From positions 1-45,968 of the forward strand of contig CAYVNU010000005.1 in assembly GCA_964453265.1 (NCBI GenBank): a stretch of DNA of 45,968 bases, written 5' to 3'. The notes under the pieces were generated by a model. It searched no databases. It had not been told where the DNA came from and saw nothing but the letters and a program-made list of their open reading frames with translations. Positions 6,936-14,552 of this stretch are shown here, piece after piece (the first letter of the stretch is position 1; every line of letters starts with the position of its first letter). This DNA is from CAYVNU01 sp964453265. Lineage in GTDB: Bacteria; Patescibacteriota; Doudnabacteria; UBA920. Position numbers and translations under genes: made by a program.

Positions 6936-7049
6936 TTATTTTGCGGCTTCTGTAGCCGGTTTTGTTTCAGTTGGTTTTGTGTCCGAAGAAACAGTCGGAG
7001 TTGGGTTTGGCTTAGCCGGTTGTGGCATAGGCGTAGTTTGGTCTGTCAT
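6936..7049 (-). CDS. Tiny Pro/Thr-rich protein (37 aa)
   Basis: A 37-codon ORF starts MTDQTTPMPQPAKPNPTPT and ends PATEAAK. It is dominated by Pro, Thr, Ala and Lys, with no hydrophobic segment. An AAAGGA Shine-Dalgarno sequence stands 6 nt before the ATG, and the stop codon abuts a bidirectional terminator, so the ORF is a well-formed expression unit. The composition resembles a flexible linker or disordered tail. It could be a small free protein or the surviving end of a larger gene. No function can be assigned. Confidence 0.5.
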   Translation of the reverse strand: MTDQTTPMPQPAKPNPTPTVSSDTKPTETKPATEAAK

Positions 7050-7638
7050 ATTTTTCCTTTCGCTGTCATGCCATATTATAGGGCAAACAGAATTATTTTA
7101 AAGTTCGGGAAAATTTTAAGGAGCGGACTAGAACTATTTTTTCATCTGTTTCAAAACAGAACTTGCCTCCCCCGCTCCTTAATACACGGCGCGCCTTTAG
7201 TACCACATTTCAAATTTACTTGCAGTTCAAAATAATTTTCTTCTACTAAAAATTTATTTCGACATAGGCTAACCGCCTAAAGTTAAGCATTTGAAAAATA
7301 AATATTTTTATAAAGCGCGGCAGATTTTTAATCTTCATGTAAAAGATTTCTCCTTGGCTTCTTAAGAATAGTCTGAATTCAAAAGCTTGTATATAGCAAA
7401 ACAGTCGTATTACAACACATTCGCCAGAACTAAGCCACATGAAATGTTTAGTGGCGGAGTTAAGGTGTTAATTAACTATTTAAATTTAAAAACAGTCATA
7501 TTAGGCAAATAAAACAATAATAAAACACAGTTTTAAGACTTTGCTATGTACAGGCGGGAATATAGGGAGTACGATTAAGTTGTACTGTGAATAGTTAAAA
7601 AGTTAATTAAATATTTAAATGTATTACAACAAAAATAT
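7050..7638. other. Non-coding stretch with an inverted repeat and AT-rich direct repeats
   Basis: No gene is credible here; the 64-codon minus frame at 7246-7440 looks like chance. TTAAGGAGCGG (7116-7126) pairs perfectly with CCGCTCCTTAA (7172-7182), enclosing a small CTGTTT/AAACAG hairpin, so a structured RNA of about 70 nt is possible. The last 170 nt hold the direct repeat described separately, next to the ArsR-type gene. Confidence 0.4.
7468..7620. promoter_or_regulatory. Two copies of an 18-bp AT-rich site upstream of the ArsR-type gene
   Basis: The 18-mer TTAATTAACTATTTAAAT (7468-7485) recurs at 7603-7620 with one change (C to A). Each consists of two small palindromes, TTAATTAA and ATTTAAAT. 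The second ends 18 nt before the ATG of the ArsR-type regulator. Such regulators usually bind imperfect palindromes near their own promoters, so autoregulation is plausible but unproven. Confidence 0.4.
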
Positions 7639-7944
7639 ATGTTAACCAACAAACAAGTTTCCAAAATTCAAAAAACTTTTAACGGCACAGAGCAGCGAGC
7701 AATTTTTAAAATTCTGGGCGATACCAACCGCTATAGAATTTTTGAAATGCTCGGCAAACAAAAAAAACTGACAGTCAGCGACGTAGCTAAAATTTTAAAA
7801 ATCTCCATCCCGCTGGCTTCTCAGCATTTAAAAATTTTAGAACAGGGTGGAATTTTAAAAAAACAAAGGTTGGGACAAAAAGTTTACTACGCCCTTAACC
7901 AAAAAAACTTAATTGCCAATTCCATTTCAAAGAAAATTATATAA
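7639..7944 (+). CDS. ArsR-family winged-helix transcriptional regulator
   Basis: This 101-residue protein has a winged helix-turn-helix of ArsR type: ILGDTNRYRIFEMLG (about 25-39) leads into the recognition region VSDVAKILKISIPLASQHLKIL and a wing ending QRLGQKVYYAL. No CxC or other obvious metal-binding motif is present, so it may sense something other than a metal ion or act without a ligand. The length is normal for the family. A pair of 18-bp repeats upstream could be its operators. The next genes, YggT and GlsB types, are on the same strand and could be targets, but this is only suggested by position. Confidence 0.85.
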   Translation: MLTNKQVSKIQKTFNGTEQRAIFKILGDTNRYRIFEMLGKQKKLTVSDVAKILKISIPLASQHLKILEQGGILKKQRLGQKVYYALNQKNLIANSISKKII

Positions 7945-8045
7945 CTTTACTTATAATGTAATTTAAAAAAAATTAAACGCTGCTTAGCAACAAAGGCATA
8001 AAAAAGGTCGAAAATTTAATTAAACATTAATAAACAATAAACTAT

Positions 8046-8420
8046 ATGGAAATTTACAATGACTCAGACTCTTACAGCTCCCGTACTACTAAACCGCTGT
8101 TTCGAGGCACTCAAATTATTTGGTACATAGCAGGCCTAATAAACGCGCTACTTGCGGCAAGATTTATACTTAAACTCCTAAATGCTAACCCAAGCGCGGG
8201 CTTCACAGACTTAATTTACACAGTAAGTAAGCCTTTTGCCGCACCATTCATTAGCGTGTTAAAAATAAACAACATAGATGGCAGCATATTTGAATGGACA
8301 ACTATTCTGGCTATAATAGTATATTTTTTACTAGCCATGGCTTTAACTAGAATTCTAGTTATTGGCAAAACCGTTTCTACCACAGAAGCTGCCGTAAAAC
8401 TTAACAACCAAGACAAATAA
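8046..8420 (+). CDS. YggT family integral membrane protein
   Basis: This is a 124-residue protein with a hydrophilic N-terminus (1-22) and two hydrophobic hairpin segments. The first carries the YggT signature RFILKLLNANP (40-50); the loop SKPFAAPFISVLK (61-73) and a second segment (about 86-107) follow. YggT proteins are small membrane proteins linked to osmotic or potassium stress and, in some bacteria, to division or photosystem assembly; the function here is unknown. It lies 45 nt upstream of a tiny hydrophilic ORF and close to a GlsB/YeaQ-type gene, forming a small envelope-stress-like cluster. Confidence 0.8.
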   Translation: MEIYNDSDSYSSRTTKPLFRGTQIIWYIAGLINALLAARFILKLLNANPSAGFTDLIYTVSKPFAAPFISVLKINNIDGSIFEWTTILAIIVYFLLAMALTRILVIGKTVSTTEAAVKLNNQDK

Positions 8421-8464
8421 ATTAACAGCATTTAAAAGTAATAAATGCTTAAATAGGGAATTAT

Positions 8465-8614
8465 ATGGTAACAAACGACGACATAGCACGCGCTAAAGGC
8501 AAAGTAAGAGACGCGCAAGAGAACGAGCGCAAAGTAAGAGACGCGCAAGAGAACGAGCGTTACGAAGAAGCATACCAAGCGAGAGAAAAAGCAAGAGACT
8601 TAGAAAATAATTAA
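8465..8614 (+). CDS. Tiny charged helical protein with exact internal duplication (49 aa)
   Basis: The ATG at 8465 opens 49 codons. It is preceded by AGGGA about 6 nt upstream. Residues 13-32 are two identical decapeptides KVRDAQENER, encoded by an exact 30-nt tandem repeat (8500-8529, 8530-8559). The protein is rich in Glu, Lys, Arg and Gln and should form an amphipathic or fully charged helix. It sits between YggT- and GlsB-type genes with gaps of 44 and 11 nt, so it is probably co-transcribed with them. No family was recognised; it loosely recalls small charged stress proteins. Confidence 0.55.
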   Translation: MVTNDDIARAKGKVRDAQENERKVRDAQENERYEEAYQAREKARDLENN

Positions 8615-8625
8615 ACAAAACTTTT

Positions 8626-8874
8626 ATGGGAATTATACTTTGGATAGTTTTTGGAGCCTTAGTCGGCTGGTTAGCATCAATAATTATGAAGACCGACGCG
8701 CAGCAAGGTGCATTGTTAAATATAGCGGTTGGGATAGTCGGCGCAATTTTAGGCGGGTTTATAATGACCTTCTTTGGCAAAACCGGAGTTAATGGTTTTA
8801 ACTTTTACAGCTTTTTTGTAGCTTTAATTGGCGCCGTGGTTTTAATTGGCATAGTAAAACTCTTTAGAAATTAA
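8626..8874 (+). CDS. GlsB/YeaQ/YmgE family stress-response membrane protein
   Basis: The 82-residue protein matches the transglycosylase-associated (YeaQ/YmgE) family: WIVFGALVGWLASIIMK (6-22), a Gly-rich second segment LLNIAVGIVGAILGGFIM (30-47) and a third hydrophobic segment (about 60-78). Members are small three-span membrane proteins induced in stress or stationary phase; the mechanism is not known. The start is 11 nt after the tiny charged ORF, which indicates one transcript. Confidence 0.9.
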   Translation: MGIILWIVFGALVGWLASIIMKTDAQQGALLNIAVGIVGAILGGFIMTFFGKTGVNGFNFYSFFVALIGAVVLIGIVKLFRN

Positions 8875-8909
8875 AAGTTTAAGTGTAAATTAAACAAAAA
8901 AGGAGGGAT

Positions 8910-8999
8910 ATGAAAAAACACAAACATGTTTTTTTACTCCACAGACTCTTAACTTACAGCATTAGGAGCGGCCCGCCTACCAACGCCAATTGGCAATAA
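8910..8999 (+). CDS. Possible 29-aa peptide with strong ribosome binding site
   Basis: AAGGAGGG (8900-8907) precedes the ATG at 8910 by 2 nt; the ORF starts MKKHKHVFLLHRLLTYSIR and ends ATNWQ-like (TNANWQ). The strong Shine-Dalgarno sequence suggests translation, but the spacing is short and the peptide has no recognisable relatives. It could be a leader peptide for the structured segment that follows or the start of a decayed secreted protein. Confidence 0.35.
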   Translation: MKKHKHVFLLHRLLTYSIRSGPPTNANWQ

Positions 9000-9039
9000 G
9001 TTGCTGGCAGCCTAAAAAAACTTTAGGCATAGCGGCCGC
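8968..9039. other. GC-rich segment with nested stems
   Basis: GCGGCC (8968-8973) can pair with GGCCGC (9034-9039). Inside are the palindrome GCCAATTGGC (8985-8994) and a hairpin GCCTAAA (9010-9016) with TTTAGGC (9022-9028). The G+C content is higher than around it. It overlaps the end of the 29-codon ORF and precedes the secreted protein gene at 9142. It may be a structured RNA element or palindromic repeat. Confidence 0.35.
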
Positions 9040-9141
9040 ATTAAAAATTAACAATAAAAACTTTTTACTGGCACAGTTTATTTGCGCAAAAACTTCAGAA
9101 ATTTTTACGCAAGAGAGAGAAATATCATTAAGACATAAAAT

Positions 9142-9867
9142 ATGAATAATTATAAACCCGCTAAAACCGGGAAATTAATTCTCAGCCTAGTCTTAGTATT
9201 TAGTTTACTTGGTCTAAGCAGCGCGGCTTTAGTAAAAGCCCAAACCACAGAAGACGGCAACAATGTATCCATAAACGGCACCGTTTATTTTATACAATCA
9301 CCTTCAGCTCCAAATAATTCAGGCTTGGTCCAAATGCCCTCCTCGACTTTAACAGGATACAGTTCAGCGGCGGTATTTTCTTCTTACGGTTTTAACAAAT
9401 GGCATGATATAACCAATGCCACTGGCGAAGACAAACAACTGTCTATAGATTCCGGCCTTATGCCCTATCAGGACGGCAGCTTAGTAAACGACAACGGCAT
9501 GGTCTACTTAATTAGCAACGGGGAAAAATACGGCATTTCCAGCAATCAGGATTTTCAGTCCTTAGGATACAGATGGGCAAATGTAATTAAAGGCACAACT
9601 TCCTTTATTGCCAATGCCGGAGTAGTAGCACCTGGTTCTGCCCATATGCCTGGCAGCTTAATAATAATAGACGGCACAATCTATTATATTAGCAATTCTG
9701 GCAGAATGGGTTTTCCGACAATCGAAGTTTTTAACTCTTGGGGTTTTAAACTGGCAAATGTTGTTTCCGCCAACAGCGGAGACTTAAGTTTACCCATTAA
9801 TCCTTACAATCCGGTTGTACTGTTAAAAACCCTCAACCAGCTCTCGCCTTCGGAAAATAACAACTAA
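9142..9867 (+). CDS. Secreted protein with three beta-rich repeats
   Basis: The 241-residue protein starts with a signal peptide (basic NNYKPAKTGK, hydrophobic core 11-30, likely cleavage after VKA at about 33). The mature part has three repeats of about 60 residues. Each opens with a pattern like NGTVYFI or DGTIYYIS (44-51, 119-124, 178-184) and continues to an aromatic FxSYGF/FQSLGY/FNSWGF and a W/L-A-N/D-V/I stretch. The same pattern (xVYxI, then F-x-S-x-G-[YFW]) occurs in extracellular repeat proteins of Gram-positive and CPR bacteria, without an assigned role. It is probably exported and cell-surface or extracellular. It is followed by a strong terminator. Confidence 0.75.
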   Translation: MNNYKPAKTGKLILSLVLVFSLLGLSSAALVKAQTTEDGNNVSINGTVYFIQSPSAPNNSGLVQMPSSTLTGYSSAAVFSSYGFNKWHDITNATGEDKQLSIDSGLMPYQDGSLVNDNGMVYLISNGEKYGISSNQDFQSLGYRWANVIKGTTSFIANAGVVAPGSAHMPGSLIIIDGTIYYISNSGRMGFPTIEVFNSWGFKLANVVSANSGDLSLPINPYNPVVLLKTLNQLSPSENNN

Positions 9868-9922
9868 CTATTAATTTCATATTGCTATAAAAGCTAGCCT
9901 ATGAGTAACAAAACAAAAAACT

Positions 9923-9950
9923 AAACCACCGCGCAGCGCGGTGGTTTTTT
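9923..9950 (+). terminator. Intrinsic terminator
   Basis: AAACCACCGC (9923-9932) pairs with GCGGTGGTTT (9938-9947) and runs into a T-tract. It ends the secreted protein gene; the converging gene at 9965 on the minus strand probably also uses the hairpin. Confidence 0.9.
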
Positions 9951-9964
9951 AAAAGTAAAAAATA

Positions 9965-10774
9965 TTAATCTTCGTACTTCCCTCTTACACAGTCGTTGCT
10001 TATTAAATCTCGCAAATAAGCAAGGCGTTTTTTTCTTTCTTTTTCTTGCTCTTCGGCAGAAGCATAAATTTTAGGTTCTAAAACACTTTCTTCTGCTGTT
10101 CTGCCTAACTTAAAATTAATTTTTTCAATGTTTCTTAAATGATCATTTTTATCGGCATTGTGTTTAGCAGTAAAAAACTTAAAGTAATATTTATCAGATA
10201 TTTTTCTGGTATTTAAAAAACCATCCTCGCCATATGTTGCCAGCCATCTTCTTTGTTCTGCTTCTAGTTGATTATTTTGCTGCTTATTACACCAAAAATC
10301 TTCCCGAGACCTTGCCTGTTCCAGCCTTTCTAAATTTCCATTTTTAATTTCCCATTTTAAATTTTTATTTGAATTATTAGAAATCCTTTGCATCATATCT
10401 ATATTTGCTAATTCAACTGCTTTAGAAAGCCCAAAGCCTTTAGCACCAATACGTATAGCACCTTCTGCTATAAGTAAATTTTCAGCATGCTCTATTAACA
10501 TTCGCCTGTGGCCTAAAGTTTGACCACTTAAATCTTGACAAATTAACCAGTAATAGCCAAATTTATGTTTATCTCTATTATTTTCTCCAAAGCTAAAAAT
10601 TCGCACACTTTGGCCATGACTATTTTGACCAAGATATTGGGGGCCAAAAAAAATTTGACCAGATTTCTCGGGTCTAGCAAAAACTTCAAGCTCTAAACTT
10701 AGTCTTTTAAGATACCTTTTATAGTCAACATCCGGAATAGAAAATACTAAATTTTCCCTAGATATTTCACTCAT
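9965..10774 (-). CDS. Unrecognised protein (269 aa)
   Basis: I do not recognise this protein. It is hydrophilic, has no signal peptide or membrane segment, and ends in a charged stretch (EEQEKERKKRLAYLRDLI). The middle part, YYWLICQDLSGQTLGHRRML followed by IEHAENLLIAEGAIRIGAKG, loosely recalls motif A and the next helix of GNAT acetyltransferases, but the Q/RxxGxG/A pattern is not clean. The first residues (MSEISRENL) resemble the start of the HEKGH protein (MIEISREKL), perhaps by chance. The gene lies directly downstream of the SH3-domain gene (9-nt gap), so the two form an operon. Confidence 0.6.
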   Translation of the reverse strand: MSEISRENLVFSIPDVDYKRYLKRLSLELEVFARPEKSGQIFFGPQYLGQNSHGQSVRIFSFGENNRDKHKFGYYWLICQDLSGQTLGHRRMLIEHAENLLIAEGAIRIGAKGFGLSKAVELANIDMMQRISNNSNKNLKWEIKNGNLERLEQARSREDFWCNKQQNNQLEAEQRRWLATYGEDGFLNTRKISDKYYFKFFTAKHNADKNDHLRNIEKINFKLGRTAEESVLEPKIYASAEEQEKERKKRLAYLRDLISNDCVRGKYED

Positions 10775-10783
10775 GCAAATTAA

Positions 10784-11485
10784 CTATTGTTTAGAAATAT
10801 GCTCACCGCTCACCCAGCCGCTTTGACTCTTAGGTAAAATAATTTTAAACCAATTATTTTTTACCTCGGTATATTCGTAAACTTCGCCCGGTTTAACCTG
10901 AAGCAGCAGTTTACCCGAAGTTGCCGGCTGACTGCGAACGTTTAAGTACCCCACGGAAGTGGAGTTAATTTTTAATTTGGGACTTGAATTGACAGGCGGA
11001 GTGGAAGTTGCAAGAGCAGTTTTAGTATTTAAGTCGGTTGAACTGGCGATTAAAGTCTGCGTGTCGTTAACCAAAGAATTATTGCCGTAAATATTTTCAT
11101 TGGGTTTAATTTCCGGAGCCTTTATTTGACTAAAAGATTCCAAAACCGCTTCCTTCTTTAAAAAATATTTTTCATAAACAGCATAGCCCCCGCCGCCTAA
11201 AATCGCCAAAGCTAGAATTATTAAAAAAATATTCCTGGCTTTATGAGAGACCGCGACCATGGAAGGAAGCAGAATTTTATTGGCTTCGGTATTAATTTGA
11301 ATTTGCTTAGGGCTGGGCTTGGCTACTACCAGGCGGTTTGTAACCTTAGGCGCATTAATACCTTCAATTGAGGGTTTGTCTTTCCTAACCGGTTTTGGTA
11401 AATCTAATTTTTCTTCCACAGGCTTAGATGAAATTTCAAGCTCTTTATTTTGTCCCAAATCTTCGGGGATAATGTTATCATCCAT
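10784..11485 (-). CDS. Membrane-anchored protein with C-terminal SH3 domain
   Basis: The 233-residue protein has a long hydrophilic, lysine- and proline-rich cytoplasmic N-terminus (1-83), one membrane span (84-104), an extracytoplasmic linker rich in Ser, Thr and Asn (about 110-172) and a bacterial SH3 domain (about 173-231). The SH3 domain is shown by YLNVRSQPATSGKLLLQVKP, EYTEVKNNWFKI and a final GWVSGEHI. Such domains bind peptidoglycan or other envelope ligands, so the protein probably links the membrane to the cell wall or surface. It is the first gene of a two-gene unit with the unrecognised protein at 9965-10774. Confidence 0.8.
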   Translation of the reverse strand: MDDNIIPEDLGQNKELEISSKPVEEKLDLPKPVRKDKPSIEGINAPKVTNRLVVAKPSPKQIQINTEANKILLPSMVAVSHKARNIFLIILALAILGGGGYAVYEKYFLKKEAVLESFSQIKAPEIKPNENIYGNNSLVNDTQTLIASSTDLNTKTALATSTPPVNSSPKLKINSTSVGYLNVRSQPATSGKLLLQVKPGEVYEYTEVKNNWFKIILPKSQSGWVSGEHISKQ

Positions 11486-11539
11486 AATTTTTTATATTAA
11501 GTAAGTCATAATAAATATTTCTGGTTTAACTTAACAAAG

Positions 11540-11652
11540 GATGGTGGGTACCATAATCTAGTATCAAAAGATTGCTTCCTCGGATGCACTCGTCGCAATG
11601 ACAGATAGTAATTGATTTATAAGCAAAGACTTATAATGCAATACTCACCATC
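11540..11652. repeat. MITE-like element with 11-bp inverted ends
   Basis: GATGGTGGGTA (11540-11550) and TACTCACCATC (11642-11652) are inverted with one mismatch and bound a 113-bp segment. Inside is an ATTGCTTC...TCGCAATGACA motif (11570-11602) that recurs in variants near 13480-13630 and 29250-29307. There is no coding capacity. It fills the divergent gap between the SH3-domain gene and the transporter gene. Confidence 0.55.
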
Positions 11653-11723
11653 ACTTATGATAATACATATATATTACCTTATTTTTTACTAAAATGGAAA
11701 AAATGGGAAGTTTTAAAAATAGC

Positions 11724-11753
11724 TTGGCTTTTAAGCGAGATATTTGCTATATT
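11724..11753 (+). promoter_or_regulatory. Putative promoter of the queuosine-precursor transporter gene
   Basis: TTGGCT (11724-11729), 18 nt, then TGC-TATATT (-10 at 11748-11753, with the extended TG). An overlapping TATAAT lies at 11753-11758. The ATG follows at 11789. Confidence 0.45.
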
Positions 11754-11788
11754 ATAATCTCTAATTAATTTAAACTCATAACATTCAC

Positions 11789-12466
11789 ATGCAAGAACAA
11801 AACAACTACAAATATTTTGACATAATTACCGCCGTGTTCACGGCTGTATTATTAATTTCGAATATTGTATCCGCCAAAATTGCCCGCTTCGGGCCGTTTG
11901 ATTTTGACGCCGGCACAGTACTCTTTCCCCTGTCTTATATTTTTGGTGACATTTTAACGGAAGTTTACGGCTACAAGCGTTCACGCAAAGCAATCTGGAC
12001 GGGTTTTATCTGTTTAATTTTAATGGCCATAACCTTAGCCGTGGTACAATATTTACCCCCGGCAAAAACCTGGCCAAACCAGGCTGCCTATGAAATAATT
12101 TTAGGTTTTGTGCCGAGAATTGTCATTGCCAGCATAATTGCCTACTTCTTGGGGGAATTTACCAATTCCTATATTTTAGCCAAAATGAAAATTTGGACGA
12201 AAGGCAAAATGCTGTGGAGCCGCACCATTGGCTCAACTGTTGTCGGCGAATTGGTTGATTCCGTAATTTTTAGTTTAATTGCGTTTTATGGCACAATGCC
12301 ACTTAGTACTCTTTTAAATATTATGGGGACGATTTACGTATTTAAAGTTTTGTACGAAATAATAATTACTCCGGTAACTTACAAAGTTGTCAGCGCATTA
12401 AAAAATGCCGAGGGTATGGATGTGTATGATACAAACACCAATTTTAATCCCTTTAACTTAAAATAA
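11789..12466 (+). CDS. Queuosine precursor transporter (YhhQ/VUT family)
   Basis: The 225-residue protein is an integral membrane protein with about six spans and the signature of the DUF165/VUT family: ISNIVSAKI (near 23-31), FDFDAGTVLFPLSYIFGDIL (37-56) followed by TEVYGYKRSRKAIW, then GEFTNSYILAKMK and RTIGSTVVGELVDSVIF. Members such as YhhQ import queuosine precursors (preQ0, preQ1 or queuine) for tRNA modification. No other queuosine gene is visible in the window, which would fit salvage of a precursor from a host or the environment. The gene ends 2 bp before the stop of the AEC permease on the other strand, with no terminator between. Confidence 0.85.
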   Translation: MQEQNNYKYFDIITAVFTAVLLISNIVSAKIARFGPFDFDAGTVLFPLSYIFGDILTEVYGYKRSRKAIWTGFICLILMAITLAVVQYLPPAKTWPNQAAYEIILGFVPRIVIASIIAYFLGEFTNSYILAKMKIWTKGKMLWSRTIGSTVVGELVDSVIFSLIAFYGTMPLSTLLNIMGTIYVFKVLYEIIITPVTYKVVSALKNAEGMDVYDTNTNFNPFNLK

Positions 12467-12467
12467 G

Positions 12468-13382
12468 TTAAACAAACATTAAAAAAACTAAAATACTAAA
12501 CAGTGAAGCTAACGTACTAACCACTATACTGCTAGCCACAAACGCTTCTTCTAATTCGTACTGCTCGGCTATTACAAAACATGTAACTGCCGAAGGCATG
12601 GAAGAAAGTACAACTGCAATAGCCGTAGCTTTGGGCGCGATTCCAAGCAAGTTAAAAACAATAATAATAAACAGCGGCAGCACTAAAAGCTTAAGGGCGG
12701 CAACCAATAAACTTAAATTAAAATAGCGGGCGCTGAATTTGCCGTGCAAAAATCCGCCTAACGCAAACAAGGCAACCGGCGAGGCTGTAGCTCCCAGCAT
12801 GGCCAGCGGTTTTTTTATCGCTTCAAACACAGGACCCTGTAAGCCAATTAGGCTAAAAAGCATACCTAAAAACAATGCAATCATTAAGGGATTTTTGGCA
12901 AAATCTTTAAAGTAAACAGAAAAACGCCTCGATTTTATGACTAAAAATTCCGTAACTAAAATTCCAAAAATAATTCCAAAAGCCAAATGCGCGGTAGCCG
13001 CGGCAATAACCGAAGGAAAAAGCTGCGGGCTAAAAGCTCCGCCGGCAATAGGAAAACCCATATATACGGTATTGCCGACTAAAGCCGTAACATAAATCGC
13101 GGCTTTTAACTTATTGCTAATTTTTATAAACGACAAAACCAGTAAAAGCGCAGCAGAAAAAATAACTAACCCAAGCAAATTAAGTCCCACAATTTTCCAA
13201 ACTTCCTGGTTATACCAATTTATCTCCCAAAAGCTGGCTAAAATTACAGCCGGCAGAGAAACATAGTAGACAAAGGCGTTTAAAGTATGGATCCAGTGAA
13301 TTTTAACTACATTTTTCCGCCTTAAAATATATCCAAATAAAATAATGGCAAATATCGGAAAAACAATTTTTAATAATGGCAT
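12468..13382 (-). CDS. AEC family permease (auxin efflux carrier-like)
   Basis: The 304-residue protein has about ten hydrophobic segments in two similar halves, as in the AEC/bile-acid:sodium-type fold. Visible features are FGYILRRKNVVKIHWIHTLN at the N-terminus, NTVYMGFPI (about 107-115) and ATAIAVVLSSMPSAVTCFVI in the last third, all typical of AEC permeases of bacteria (MdcF and malonate/malate-type carriers among them). The substrate is unknown. It stands alone on its strand, convergent with the queuosine-precursor transporter. Confidence 0.85.
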   Translation of the reverse strand: MPLLKIVFPIFAIILFGYILRRKNVVKIHWIHTLNAFVYYVSLPAVILASFWEINWYNQEVWKIVGLNLLGLVIFSAALLLVLSFIKISNKLKAAIYVTALVGNTVYMGFPIAGGAFSPQLFPSVIAAATAHLAFGIIFGILVTEFLVIKSRRFSVYFKDFAKNPLMIALFLGMLFSLIGLQGPVFEAIKKPLAMLGATASPVALFALGGFLHGKFSARYFNLSLLVAALKLLVLPLFIIIVFNLLGIAPKATAIAVVLSSMPSAVTCFVIAEQYELEEAFVASSIVVSTLASLFSILVFLMFV

Positions 13383-13471
13383 TTTTGTTTCAAAAGATTT
13401 CTACCAGCAAAATTTTAAGTACTTTTATTATACCACAAAATAAGCTAAAATACCTTTTAGTAAAGAACTCA

Positions 13472-13632
13472 TAGTGAGTAGATTGTCCTTGCGAGAACTA
13501 AATAACACATAAGGGACGAAGCAATCTAGTAACAATATAGATTGCTTCCCCCTTCGTCCCGACCAGTCGGGACTACGTCGGACGAGTCGGAGGACAGGTC
13601 GGATACACTCGAAAATGACGAGGGAAAAATAG
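13472..13632. repeat. Composite of dispersed palindromic repeats
   Basis: The segment holds CCTTGCGAGAA, two AGATTGCTTC/GAAGCAATCT motifs facing one another (13520-13548), the palindrome GTCCCGACCAGTCGGGAC (13556-13573) and TCGGACGAGTCGGAGGACAG. The GTCCCGACYRGTCGGGAC palindrome recurs at about 30064. It fills most of the gap between the divergent AEC and pgl genes; no gene is present. Confidence 0.65.
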
Positions 13633-13699
13633 TAAGTTTGTGGTTAAAAAAACTAAAGTAGTATTACTAAATATATTTTCAAACAATAACTTTTAAACA

Positions 13700-14419
13700 A
13701 TGACAAGTGAAACTCAAATTATTTATTATAAAACCAAAGAAGAAGTCGCTGCTACGGCTGGCGAAACTTTAAACGAACTTTTGCTAGAAAACCAAAAAAA
13801 TCCTATTTTGTTACTACTTTCCGGCGGCTCGGCTTTGGAAATTTTAGACTACGTGGGTGATAAAGCTTTAACCGAAAATGTTACTATTACCATGCTAGAT
13901 GAGAGATTCTCCGAAGACCCAAAGAATAACAATTTCTTAGCCTTGCAAAAAACTGAATTTTATTCTTTTGCGCAAAAAATGGAATGTAGTTTTTTTGGAA
14001 GCCTTCCGAGACCAAATGAAAGCTTAAAAGATTTTAGCAAACGCTATGAAAATAATTTGCAAACTTGGGTAACAGAAAACCCGAAAGGCAAAATTTTTGC
14101 GGTATTTGGCATTGGTCAAGACGGACATACTGCGGGAATATTTCCAAATAATAATGAAAAAGAATTCAATGAAATGTTTAATGCTCAAAGTTTAGCTATA
14201 GGCTACAACGCAAAAAACAACACGCCCTTAAATTTGCGCGTAACAGCCACCTTAACTTTTTTTAAATTAATAAATAACGCGATAATTTTTGCTTGCGGCA
14301 AAGAAAAAAAATCCGCGCTGTCGGCTTTCAAAGAAAAAACTTTACCGGTTTATTTGCTGCCCGCCTTGGGAATACTACAAACCAAAAACCGACAATTATT
14401 TACCGATCAGGTTTTGTGA
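13700..14419 (+). CDS. pgl: 6-phosphogluconolactonase family protein
   Basis: The 239-residue protein has the sugar-phosphate isomerase/lactonase fold with the motifs of bacterial 6-phosphogluconolactonase: LLLLSGGSALE (37-47), MLDERFSEDPKNNNF (70-84) and FGIGQDGHTAGIFP (about 134-147). The enzyme hydrolyses 6-phospho-gluconolactone in the oxidative pentose phosphate pathway. The related glucosamine-6-phosphate deaminases share this fold, but the GxGxDGHTAG(I/S)FP form favours the lactonase. No glucose-6-phosphate dehydrogenase lies nearby. It ends in TGA and is followed by a long hairpin. Confidence 0.8.
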   Translation: MTSETQIIYYKTKEEVAATAGETLNELLLENQKNPILLLLSGGSALEILDYVGDKALTENVTITMLDERFSEDPKNNNFLALQKTEFYSFAQKMECSFFGSLPRPNESLKDFSKRYENNLQTWVTENPKGKIFAVFGIGQDGHTAGIFPNNNEKEFNEMFNAQSLAIGYNAKNNTPLNLRVTATLTFFKLINNAIIFACGKEKKSALSAFKEKTLPVYLLPALGILQTKNRQLFTDQVL

Positions 14420-14495
14420 GACTATTAGCTGCTTAAATTTATATTAATTTTATTTTTTATACCGATTATACGATAATATATAAAATTGGTTATTA

Positions 14496-14533
14496 AATGA
14501 CCGTCATTCTCCTAAAGGAGAATGACGGTCATT
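14496..14533. terminator. 17-bp perfect hairpin between convergent genes
   Basis: AATGACCGTCATTCTCC (14496-14512) and its exact complement (14517-14533) surround a TAAA loop. There is no clear T-run on either side, so termination is inferred from position between the 3' ends of pgl and aspA. Confidence 0.55.
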
Positions 14534-14552
14534 GTTCTTATCACCAACCAAT

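Noticed and set aside
7246..7440. 64-codon minus-strand frame
   Set aside because: No Shine-Dalgarno sequence, no family-like features, and it lies in an AT-rich repeat-bearing gap.
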